From Legionella moravica DSM 19234 (GTDB lineage Bacteria; Pseudomonadota; Gammaproteobacteria; Legionellales; Legionellaceae): 64,000 bases of DNA. Both the position numbers and the translations under genes were made by a program. This document shows, in pieces, positions 28,344 through 35,955 of this stretch; positions within the stretch are counted from its first letter, which is position 1; each line of letters begins with the position of its first letter. The stretch is taken from assembly GCF_000423305.1 (NCBI RefSeq), contig NZ_KE384003.1, positions 102,570 through 166,569 of the forward strand, given 5' to 3'. A model generated the notes under the pieces. That model was not told where the DNA came from. It saw only the letters and a list, made by a program, of their open reading frames with translations, and did no database searches.

Positions 28344-29581
28344 AAGCTGTCTCTTCTCCATTGTTGAGGCTGATCTTTTGTATCATTGGTACCATCGATG
28401 GTGTGTTCCGAAGCAGACGTAGAGGCTATTGCAAAAAATGTCGGGCTTTTGGGGACTGCTGTACGCTGTAATTGAGGTTTTGGGACAGACTCTTTGAGTT
28501 CATCTTGCTCCGCTTCTATTTGCTCAAATTCATGCATCACGAGTTCCCACTGAAGTAGCGCATCGGAGGGCACCTTTCGTTTATCGGGATCAAATTCAGT
28601 TAAGTCATCAAAAATCCTGGTTATTTTTTCTTTTAGTGATGGATTGAGTGGTATATGTTCGAATAAATAGGTCCATGTTCGGGTCAAATGAAACTCATAG
28701 AGCTCAGCAAAACTTGTAGAGGGCGTAGTATCTAAATCGAATAAATAGCCCCATATTTGCGCAATGGTAAGCCCTAATGCAAAGGAGTCTGCTTTGATTG
28801 TTCGGAAGTTATTATACAGAATTTCGGGAGCAAGGTATTGCAGAGAGCCGTGAACATCATCAGCCTCTTTGGGGTGATTCATCTCTTCTGCGAAAGAGTA
28901 ATCAATGATGGTTGCATTCATCGTTTCAAGATTTATTATAATGTTTTCAGGTTTCAAGTCAGTGTGAATAATGTTCAAATCATGGATTTGCTCTTTAACC
29001 GCTTTTATAATAGTGTAAGTTAAATGTAACTTGTCCCTGACAGTGAGTGTTATCGTTCCCGCGTCTAGAGCTTCTAACAAATCAAACAAATCCACCTTTC
29101 CAGCATTTTTCATTACCAGGTAGCCCTGTTGGCTGTCCAAAACAGGCGTTTTACAGCGCAGAACCGGATTCATTTTGGTATAAGATCCTTCTCGTAAAAT
29201 CAGTTCAGGAGTAAAAAGTTGTGTAATGGGGATGATTTTACATATTCTGGCTCTCTCGTTTTTTCTCCTTTTAAATGAATAATGATCTTCCGGAGCGAGT
29301 ATACCTAAACATTTATAAAGATAACTAAATCCTCCTTTGATAGGGCTCATGTTTTTAAGAACCTCAATTCGAGACTCTGCATGATTGTTTTCTCGATGAC
29401 GAAGCAATAATGAGTGGGTTAGATAGATTGAAACGGGTTTTTCGTTTAGTGTTACCTGATAGTAGCCACGAGGGAAGAATGGCGAATCAGATGTTTTTAT
29501 TAAATTTGCAAGCAACTGTTCTGAAACGGGATCAGAATCTGTGGCGTTTAATAAAGTAGGATTAATCGTATAACCGGGCAT
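28340..29581 (-). CDS. Eukaryote-like Ser/Thr protein kinase, candidate Dot/Icm effector
   Basis: The 413-residue protein has a protein-kinase domain at about residues 75-365. Visible elements are a glycine-containing loop (GGFSYLYK), a candidate ATP lysine in RICKIIP, the catalytic loop HTDLKPEN (about 206-213), the metal site IDYSF in place of DFG, and APE in YLAPEIL. It starts with INPTLL, as does the other kinase at 31411 (VNPTLL), so the two are paralogues. The C-terminus has a Glu-rich stretch then a Ser/Thr tail, compatible with a Dot/Icm signal. The ATG at 29581 has AAGGAG. Translocation is inferred. Confidence 0.85.
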   Translation of the reverse strand: MPGYTINPTLLNATDSDPVSEQLLANLIKTSDSPFFPRGYYQVTLNEKPVSIYLTHSLLLRHRENNHAESRIEVLKNMSPIKGGFSYLYKCLGILAPEDHYSFKRRKNERARICKIIPITQLFTPELILREGSYTKMNPVLRCKTPVLDSQQGYLVMKNAGKVDLFDLLEALDAGTITLTVRDKLHLTYTIIKAVKEQIHDLNIIHTDLKPENIIINLETMNATIIDYSFAEEMNHPKEADDVHGSLQYLAPEILYNNFRTIKADSFALGLTIAQIWGYLFDLDTTPSTSFAELYEFHLTRTWTYLFEHIPLNPSLKEKITRIFDDLTEFDPDKRKVPSDALLQWELVMHEFEQIEAEQDELKESVPKPQLQRTAVPKSPTFFAIASTSASEHTIDGTNDTKDQPQQWRRDSF

Positions 29582-29715
29582 TAACAACTCCTTTTGTTTT
29601 ATAAATTAAGGGGGGAATTCATTTTAGCGCCCCCGCATCCTGGATTGGATCCTTTCGGCTCTCTTTTGGTTTTTGCGTTATAATGCTTAATTGCCAACAG
29701 ACCCTGATAAAATCA

Positions 29716-29985
29716 CTCTGTACATGACAAAAAATCTGTCTTGCCCGCACAGGCTGGCAACCATTCATCAAAATAAGCCGATGCCAAAGAGCCAGTGGGG
29801 ATTATTGTTTTCCACATTTAAACCCTCTTTCAACTCGCTGACACACTCCATATCACCTTCTTTTGGTGTTCGAGATGATATGATTTTTAGTGTATGACAA
29901 TGAGTTATCTCAACTTACTGCAGTGCCAATTGCCTAATGGTTGCCCGCTTGCGCGGGCAAGATAGGTTTTTTGTCATGTACAGAG
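29716..29985. mobile_element. 270-bp MITE with terminal inverted repeats and 9-bp target duplication
   Basis: The left end CTCTGTACATGACAAAAAA and the right end TTTTTTGTCATGTACAGAG are inverted repeats of about 33 bp with few mismatches. The element is flanked by identical 9-bp copies of ATAAAATCA (29707-29715 and 29986-29994), a target-site duplication. It encodes no protein. Near the right end TTGCCCGC/GCGGGCAA (29941-29960) forms a hairpin followed by a T-run. A partial copy lies at 1-195 in opposite orientation. The parent transposase is unknown. Confidence 0.9.
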
Positions 29986-30021
29986 ATAAAATCAATTTTT
30001 TAGTAACTCTTTGGTGTCCTT

Positions 30022-31026
30022 TCAGGGTGAACAAGTTAATAAGGCATCGTGAACCATGCTATCTTTCTGTTCTTTAAAAAATAATAAATCAGGATTTTTT
30101 TCAAGTGGTAGTGAGGGAATAAACGTATTTATAGCTCCAAAATATTGTTCAGGGACATCCGATTCCATTGAATGATCTGATTGTTCAAAAATGATTAGTT
30201 TGGAGTTGGGTATTCCTTCAGCCATTTGTTTTGAATAGATTGGAGAGGTAATCCAATCTTCTTCACCTACCAAAATAAGCGTTGGGCATTGGACTGTGGA
30301 TAATTGATCTTGAAAATCAAATCTCCAAACCTGAGTACGAAATCCTTGATTAAGCGCATCAAAACTATAAGGATATAATGGGGCAGGGCGATCTACTGGT
30401 TCATTGTGTCTTACTTTCCAGGAATAAAAAGGCTTCATGACCGCAAAATAATGGTCAGCTTCTTCCAGATTTTTAAAAGATCCACTCCATAAGGTCTCGC
30501 ATACCTTAATTTGTTCTTCTGTGCCTTTTTCTAAAACATTCGCTTTCCCTGTTTCCAGAAAAGCATAGCTTGGTGCACCAGCTGCTAAAATTAAACGACT
30601 TACTTGATCTGGGTAGCGTATAGTAAAGCCAAGGGCATGCATTGCTCCACAGGATTTACCCAATACTATGACTTGATCCAGGTTTAATTCACGAATGATG
30701 TGGTGGATGTCGTCAATATTATTATCCATGGTGTAGGTCGAGGGATCACCTTTGGCACTTAAACCACATCCACGAGGATCGTAGTAAATGATATTGGCTT
30801 TCTCTTGCAGGCAATCGTAATCACTGTAGTTGGAGTGATTGGCTCCGGGGCCGCCTGGAATCATCAATAAATACGGTTTTGTTTTTAGTGATTCTTCATT
30901 TTCGTAGGTAATGTGGATGTAAATCGTTGTTTCAGGGACCGTACCTCGACTGGGTACCATAATGTGAGCTATTTTTTTCACAACAAACTCCTTGTTAAAA
31001 CCTTTTTCTAATTGCTTGATGCTCAA
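30022..31026 (-). CDS. Alpha/beta hydrolase, prolyl iminopeptidase-like
   Basis: The 334-residue protein shows the S33 peptidase pattern: MIPGGPGANHSNY (oxyanion HGGPG-like motif), YYDPRGCGLS, the nucleophile elbow GKSCGA (Ser), a distal Asp in LVGEEDWITSP, and His in EQSDHSMESD. These fit proline iminopeptidase or a related amidase/esterase. No signal peptide is visible. An AAGGAG site lies further upstream than usual (30985-30990); the first ATG is 31026. It lies alone between the MITE and the second kinase locus. Confidence 0.85.
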   Translation of the reverse strand: MSIKQLEKGFNKEFVVKKIAHIMVPSRGTVPETTIYIHITYENEESLKTKPYLLMIPGGPGANHSNYSDYDCLQEKANIIYYDPRGCGLSAKGDPSTYTMDNNIDDIHHIIRELNLDQVIVLGKSCGAMHALGFTIRYPDQVSRLILAAGAPSYAFLETGKANVLEKGTEEQIKVCETLWSGSFKNLEEADHYFAVMKPFYSWKVRHNEPVDRPAPLYPYSFDALNQGFRTQVWRFDFQDQLSTVQCPTLILVGEEDWITSPIYSKQMAEGIPNSKLIIFEQSDHSMESDVPEQYFGAINTFIPSLPLEKNPDLLFFKEQKDSMVHDALLTCSP

Positions 31027-31204
31027 GCTTTTGAATTGAGTAAATCATGAGGGCTAAGTTAAACGTTATGATTCTTCAAACAGCTTCAGCTCATTTTGTG
31101 ACTTTCTCTAACCTGCTAACGTATATTAGAGCAGTTCGTTAGTTTCCGTAGGTGAGGTATAGGCAAAATGATTTTACAGATTTAAGAGCTGTTTATAACG
31201 TGAT

Positions 31205-31369
31205 TTTGAAAATCTATCAAGCCATTATCATGGGCGAACCTCACATAGAGTTGTTGTATATGGGAAGTCATTCCAATTGGTGAGTTGACTCTTGATGTTG
31301 ACACTAATCTCGGACATTGGCTCAAATAATCAGGGCGGAGCGGTGTTAAGAACACATCATTTATTCACA
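31205..31369 (+). repeat. Diverged direct repeat, copy A (partner 33252-33414)
   Basis: About 165 bases here match 33252-33414 in the same orientation with scattered differences. Shared landmarks include CCATTATCATGGGCGAAC and CCAATTGGTGAGTTGAC. The two copies bracket the kinase gene at 31411-33009, suggesting an old tandem duplication of the segment. Confidence 0.75.
31228..31369 (-). pseudogene. C-terminal fragment of the small secreted protein gene at 33276
   Basis: Read on the minus strand, this fragment matches the end of the 33276-33596 product: CVLNTAPP, then MSEISVNIKSQLTNWNDFPY and CEVRP before the stop. Stop codons interrupt it before CVLN and after TAPP, so it is not functional. 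It is the coding content of direct repeat copy A. Confidence 0.75.
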
Positions 31370-31410
31370 CCGCCCGGGTATTTCAGTTTTTGTCATCCCA
31401 TTCTATCTGC

Positions 31411-33009
31411 TTATCCTGAGATAATCGGAACTGATGTTTCTTGCGCAAGGTCTTGTTCTATTGTCTCAGGCTGTTCCTTTTGCTGTACTCGATCAAAAAA
31501 ACCTATTCTCAGATTTAGGTTGTAATTGGTGTATGCCTGGTTAATGTAGCCGGCGAGAAGATCAAGTCTGATGGTTAATTTTTTCAGTAAGTCGTTTTCA
31601 CTTTGGCTTAATTTGTAGTGTAATGAATCAATATGAAGAGCACACCTTGCTTTGTATGAATCAAATAGCTCTTTAGAACAGGATCCCTCCTGGAATAATT
31701 GTTCAAGTGCTGTTGTTTCTGTTGCAAGTGCAAGATATACAAAAGTGAGTAAATCTGCGACATCAGGGTTTTGTGATTCAGCAACAGTATGGATTTTTCT
31801 TTTCAATCCAGATAATTGTTCATGAATGGCGATTAGACTTTTAGGAGCTTGTATTGGTATTTCCTTTGCTGTTTCGTCTGGTACACTACTTGATGCTGCG
31901 CTTGCTGGTCCATGCGATGAGCGGCGAGATATCATCTGATTAAATACCTCCAAAGCATCAGTAACGACCATGCGATCACTGGGTTTTAAAGCAGACATTT
32001 TGGTAAGCGTTGTTCTGATTTGAGTCTTTTCTTCTTCAGTCAGACCCGGAAGGGTACCATTATGGAATAATCTGGAATAAGTGAAATAACCCGAATGTAA
32101 TTTAAAAAACGCGTTTACCTCGCGCTCATTGCCAGGGGCGCAATAATGTCCTACATAATCACCCCAGATTAATGCCAAAACACGAGCAAGGGAATACACA
32201 TCGCTCGCAGTTGATGCTTCATCCCCTTTAAATATTTCGGGAGCAACATACGCCGCTGTGCCGCAGTCCATGCCATCATAAAGGCCTATTGGTTTGGCAT
32301 AACCGTAATCAATAAAATATGCTCTCGGTGGCTGAGTCATTGAGATGATAATATTTTCCGGTTTAATGTCTCTATGAACCCAACCCGGTTTTAACACTTG
32401 ATCGACATATGCCTCTAAAACAGCATAACTGAAGTCAAATCGTTGCTCTAAAGTCAGGATGGTCTTTTTACTGGCATCACCCTCAATAGAATAGTACAAT
32501 TCCTTGCCGGGTACTTGGCGCATGGTTGTGTAGGTGTAGGGTGATTTCATAACCAACGGTTTTCCACTTAGGTGTGGAAGAGTTTCCAGTATGATGGCTT
32601 CTTGTTCGATGAATGCAGACGCACGATGTGACGATTTAGACATGAGAATAAAATCTTGAATTTTGACCAGGCGCTTTTTGCCAGGTTGTTTGATTTTTAG
32701 TTCTGTTTGATGATTATTATCGACGGCCAGGGTAGCATAAGAGGGATAAATTTGTGTCGACCGACTTTTTACAAGGGCTGTGTTGTCCAAAATCTCATAG
32801 CGATATCCCGTTCTTCTGATTCCCGAACTCTCTTTTTTGCGGTCTCTTTGTACGATGTGGTGGGTTAGTTTAAGAGAATAATTTTGTCCCAGATCGTGTT
32901 CTGTCTCTTTTTCCCATACCTGTTTTTGGGGAAAACGCTGAAGCAAAGCAATAAAAACATCCATTTGTTCGGGCGACAATAGAGTTGGATTCACAGTCAA
33001 AATTGGCAT
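31411..33009 (-). CDS. Eukaryote-like Ser/Thr protein kinase, candidate Dot/Icm effector
   Basis: The 532-residue protein carries a kinase domain at about residues 95-360: candidate ATP lysine in LVKIQDF (about 116), a helix C Glu in IEQEAIILE, catalytic loop HRDIKPEN (about 212-219), metal site IDYGYA, and APE in YVAPEIF. The C-terminal 150 residues are helical with a Glu-rich end (QQKEQPETIEQDLAQE) followed by a short hydrophobic tail, the usual look of an E-block Dot/Icm signal. It is paralogous to the kinase at 28340. L. pneumophila LegK kinases have similar make-up, but I do not assign a specific number. Confidence 0.88.
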   Translation of the reverse strand: MPILTVNPTLLSPEQMDVFIALLQRFPQKQVWEKETEHDLGQNYSLKLTHHIVQRDRKKESSGIRRTGYRYEILDNTALVKSRSTQIYPSYATLAVDNNHQTELKIKQPGKKRLVKIQDFILMSKSSHRASAFIEQEAIILETLPHLSGKPLVMKSPYTYTTMRQVPGKELYYSIEGDASKKTILTLEQRFDFSYAVLEAYVDQVLKPGWVHRDIKPENIIISMTQPPRAYFIDYGYAKPIGLYDGMDCGTAAYVAPEIFKGDEASTASDVYSLARVLALIWGDYVGHYCAPGNEREVNAFFKLHSGYFTYSRLFHNGTLPGLTEEEKTQIRTTLTKMSALKPSDRMVVTDALEVFNQMISRRSSHGPASAASSSVPDETAKEIPIQAPKSLIAIHEQLSGLKRKIHTVAESQNPDVADLLTFVYLALATETTALEQLFQEGSCSKELFDSYKARCALHIDSLHYKLSQSENDLLKKLTIRLDLLAGYINQAYTNYNLNLRIGFFDRVQQKEQPETIEQDLAQETSVPIISG

Positions 33010-33174
33010 AATAGCTTACCATCTGGTTAAAACGGCTTATATCATAACACAAAATGGTTGTTTGTGACTCAAAAGTGGTCACTTGGTTTTTTTATGAGTC
33101 TTTTTTGGGGGGGAGGGTGTTGAAGCAGAGATTAAGGTATGCTCTTTATTCGACGGTATCTCTTTGGACATTAT

Positions 33175-33256
33175 GTTGTAATCATCGTTCTACTTCAACG
33201 GAGGGGCAGTGGCTTGCTGAAATAAACCACCAGGGTTTCATCACGCCCATTTTCTG
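33175..33256 (-). pseudogene. Remnant of an EAL-domain gene 3' end
   Basis: About 80 bases match the 3' end of the GGDEF-EAL gene (36008-36090) in the same orientation, including GTGGCTTGCTGAAATAAA and GTTTCATCACxCCCATTTTC. On the minus strand it would encode YFSKPLPL. Nothing else of the gene is present here, so this is a duplicated scrap left between two accessory genes. Confidence 0.7.
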
Positions 33257-33414
33257 AAAATCCATCCAGCCATTATCATGGGCGAACTTCATGTATAGTA
33301 GTGATGTATGGGAAGCAGTTCCAATTGGTGAGTTGACCTTTGATATTGATACTAATCTCGGACATTTGCTCCAATAAGCCAGGAGGAGCTGTATTCAAGA
33401 AGCATAACTTGTTG
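33252..33414 (+). repeat. Diverged direct repeat, copy B (partner 31205-31369)
   Basis: This is the second copy of the direct repeat described at 31205. It overlaps the 3' part of the intact small gene at 33276, so this copy is probably the ancestral one and copy A the derived fragment. Confidence 0.75.
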
Positions 33415-33596
33415 ATCCCATCAATCGTAATAAACAAGTTTTTGCCATTGGGGCTTGCTGCAAGGTTGAGAGGCCAATAATAAATATCATTTTTGTATTC
33501 TAATGGAAGTGGTTGACCTCTGATAATAAGCGTTGCAGCGAACGCATTAAGATACAGGCACATAAAAATAAGAAATAGAGTCTTTTTCATCATCAT
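33276..33596 (-). CDS. Small secreted or periplasmic protein of unknown function
   Basis: The 106-residue product has a signal peptide (KKTLFLIFMCLYLNAFA, cleavage near residue 20) and a mature part of about 85 residues containing two Cys (INKLCFLN and NWNCFPY), which could form a disulphide. I recognise no family. Three ATG codons in a row make the exact start uncertain. A decayed partial copy lies at 31228-31369. Confidence 0.6.
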   Translation of the reverse strand: MMMKKTLFLIFMCLYLNAFAATLIIRGQPLPLEYKNDIYYWPLNLAASPNGKNLFITIDGINKLCFLNTAPPGLLEQMSEISINIKGQLTNWNCFPYITTIHEVRP

Positions 33597-33814
33597 AGAT
33601 CCATATAATGGAGATATCTGTTCAGGAACCTGGTTAAAATCTGTCTGATTTTCGTTATTATTATTTATGATAGACCATTATCAGCCATTATATTTTCGTG
33701 AGCTATGAGCTCAGGAAGGTAATGGGGCTTCAAAATCAATTGAATCTGTTCTTAATCGAGTTCTACAAATATCAGTGAAATAAATGCATTGAAATCGACC
33801 CAAAAAAACTCTTT

Positions 33815-33845
33815 TTGACATTAATGCACATTTACTGTCTATAAT
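33815..33845 (+). promoter_or_regulatory. Sigma-70-like promoter for the 33878 gene
   Basis: TTGACA (33815-33820) and TATAAT (33840-33845) match the consensus exactly, with a 19-base spacer that is slightly long. The start codon lies 32 bases downstream of the -10. Confidence 0.6.
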
Positions 33846-33877
33846 TTAATCATGCATTGATTAAACTGAAAGGCATT

Positions 33878-35245
33878 ATGGTCAGAAAAAAATTGATGAT
33901 TCAGGAAAAAGCGGTAATCGCCACTATGAATCGAGACAATCCTGTTGGAGAAGCACTTACTGCCAATGATCCCATACCAGCTGCGCCAATGCCCGATAAT
34001 GAGCGCAAAAATATGGTTGAACGGTTAGAACGGAGTATTCATGAGTTAATGGATGATGCTGAAAGTTCATATCAAGATAATTGCCGGATTTCGGGAACTT
34101 CGGATGTAGATCCTGATTATGTGATGCGTCTTAGTACTAACGAGTTCTTTTTTTATACGAAAGAACCGCTGACTTTAACTGAATTTGAAGCGTTGCAAAA
34201 TAAAATAAGTGAAAAAGCAAAAACATGTTCACCAGGTGTACAGTTGATACTGGGATCTTTTGCTGTCCAAACAGATGACGGCAAAGTAATGAACGTGATT
34301 CCTCATATTACTTGTGGCAATACACCAAATGTTCAGTTAATTGTCAAAAGTAATACTTCAACTCTGGATGTTCGGTATAAAATTCCGGATGGACGTGGTG
34401 ACACGAACACTCTACCGGTACTGGATAAAACTCAACCCGATGTTACTATGCCTCAAATTATGATTAATGGTGTGGCAACGGAATTCAGTTTTAATAATAT
34501 AGTACGCTGCAAAACTCCAGGTGGTTCCCCATTTCTAACAGCAGTTGATGTGTGTCTGGATCATGTTCGTGGAGTTGCGAGGAGCAATTACTTTGATCTG
34601 GTAAAGAAAAATCCTGAACTAACAAAGCAGCCTGTCTCACACGTTGTTGTGTCTAATTGTGTTCGCATTAATGCCAAACAAAGTATTGGGCCTAACATGA
34701 TGCATGTTGATCCGCGTTGTTCACCAGTAGAATGTAAAAAAAATGTGTCACAGCAAGCAGGCTCATTCAGGTTGCTTCCCTTTGGAAATGATTCGTGTAA
34801 AGTGTTTGATGTGGCACGTACACCCCTTGAATACCTTCTGGATTTTGTAAAGAACCGCTATGCCTACAAAACTACAGATCCCTCAAGCGGACGAGATCAT
34901 CAATCCTATACAGTCTCTCTTGATAAGGTTAAGTTTCAAAAATCTGATACCAGCATGGAGTATGAAAATTTTAAATCCAAATATCAGGCTTATAAGGGAG
35001 ATCATTTAAAAACACAAATTTTAGAAGATCTGAAAATTCGAATTCAGGAGGCATCTACTAAAGAAGAATTAAACGATTTAAAAAAGGAGTTAAAAACATC
35101 CTTTGAGACCGATGTGCTTAATACAGCTCAAGGTTGGTTTACTCAAAATTTTGGATTAAAAACATCCTCAATAAAAGCTTTAGAAAGCATGATTGAACAA
35201 CAAGAAACATATTTGAACGCTAGTGATGCCAAGCCATCAACGTAA
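33878..35245 (+). CDS. Nitrilase-like candidate effector of unknown function
   Basis: The 455-residue protein is not one I can name. Its central half resembles the nitrilase (C-N hydrolase) fold: FFYTKEP with a Glu, LILGSFAVQ after a helix, a Lys in QLIVKSNTS, and a Cys in AVDVCLDHVRG after a strand. These would be the Glu-Lys-Cys triad in order. This is inference from pattern. The C-terminal 110 residues are charged and helical, ending in IEQQETYLNASDAKPST, which suits a secreted effector. The ATG at 33878 has AAAGG; a consensus promoter lies just upstream. Confidence 0.55.
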   Translation: MVRKKLMIQEKAVIATMNRDNPVGEALTANDPIPAAPMPDNERKNMVERLERSIHELMDDAESSYQDNCRISGTSDVDPDYVMRLSTNEFFFYTKEPLTLTEFEALQNKISEKAKTCSPGVQLILGSFAVQTDDGKVMNVIPHITCGNTPNVQLIVKSNTSTLDVRYKIPDGRGDTNTLPVLDKTQPDVTMPQIMINGVATEFSFNNIVRCKTPGGSPFLTAVDVCLDHVRGVARSNYFDLVKKNPELTKQPVSHVVVSNCVRINAKQSIGPNMMHVDPRCSPVECKKNVSQQAGSFRLLPFGNDSCKVFDVARTPLEYLLDFVKNRYAYKTTDPSSGRDHQSYTVSLDKVKFQKSDTSMEYENFKSKYQAYKGDHLKTQILEDLKIRIQEASTKEELNDLKKELKTSFETDVLNTAQGWFTQNFGLKTSSIKALESMIEQQETYLNASDAKPST

Positions 35246-35277
35246 ACTAGCGACACATAAATGTATAGGCTATGCTG

Positions 35278-35347
35278 GGGTCTGTTGACCATTAATCGGG
35301 GTAAAGCTCGGGAAGTAGGAACAAATAGATGAAATGTCAACAGGCCC
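35278..35347. repeat. Short inverted-repeat element with GGGTCTGTTGAC ends
   Basis: GGGTCTGTTGAC (35278-35289) is matched by GTCAACAGGCCC (35336-35347), 11 of 12 bases inverted, bracketing about 46 bases. The same GGGTCTGTTGAC block occurs near 2271, and its complement (CAACAGACCC) occurs just before the MITE at about 29696. It is probably a small dispersed element. Confidence 0.5.
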
Positions 35348-35397
35348 TGGTATTATGATGAGAACTATTGCAAGAGTTTAACTGGATTGGAGGGGTT

Positions 35398-35787
35398 ATG
35401 AGGCCAGAGATATTAAAAAAGATTACTGGAAATACACATCATACTAAAGTGAATCTGGCAAATTTAGACATTAATGATGAGGAACTTTTAGAAGTACTCA
35501 ATACATTAAAACAGCTCAATCCTGATGTTTCTGTGATTGATTTGGATAATAATCATCTTGGCGACAAAGGTGCTCAAATTTTGTATGAGCAGTTGCGTCA
35601 ATTCAATAATATCAAGGAGATCGGCCTACAGTATAATGAGATTGGCAAGGAAGGTGCTCTTGTGTTATTTCGGTTAAAACAGATATTTTCTTCACTTGAT
35701 ATTTTGTTCCACGGAAATAAAATTTCAGATGTTGGCGAAATGGATGAAATTGAACAATTAGCTATGACCGAATCGCTGCGGCCATAA
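35398..35787 (+). CDS. Short leucine-rich-repeat protein
   Basis: The 129-residue product has about three leucine-rich repeats of the ribonuclease-inhibitor type: VSVIDLDNNHLGDKGAQIL, IKEIGLQYNEIGKEGALVL and LDILFHGNKISDVGEM. No membrane or signal segment is present. GGAGGGG precedes the ATG at 35398; the frame extends upstream only from a TTG. Legionella encodes many LRR effectors, and this gene follows another candidate effector by 152 bases. The protein is short and could be a trimmed family member. Confidence 0.75.
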   Translation: MRPEILKKITGNTHHTKVNLANLDINDEELLEVLNTLKQLNPDVSVIDLDNNHLGDKGAQILYEQLRQFNNIKEIGLQYNEIGKEGALVLFRLKQIFSSLDILFHGNKISDVGEMDEIEQLAMTESLRP

Positions 35788-35955
35788 GATACTGCATACA
35801 TTTGAATATTGAGTGATTTTGGGCTGTATTAAGTATCAATGGGATTAAGCCATGAGATTTTTTTGCAGTGGTAAGCTGAATAAGGAAGTATCAATTGACT
35901 GTCTCCCATATCATTTTCAGTGAACATATATCCTAAAATAAGAAGTCTCCTATCC

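Noticed and set aside
29941..29985. CRISPR repeat or small-RNA gene suggested by the GC-rich hairpin near the MITE end
   Set aside because: The hairpin is part of the MITE terminal structure and is not repeated with spacers.
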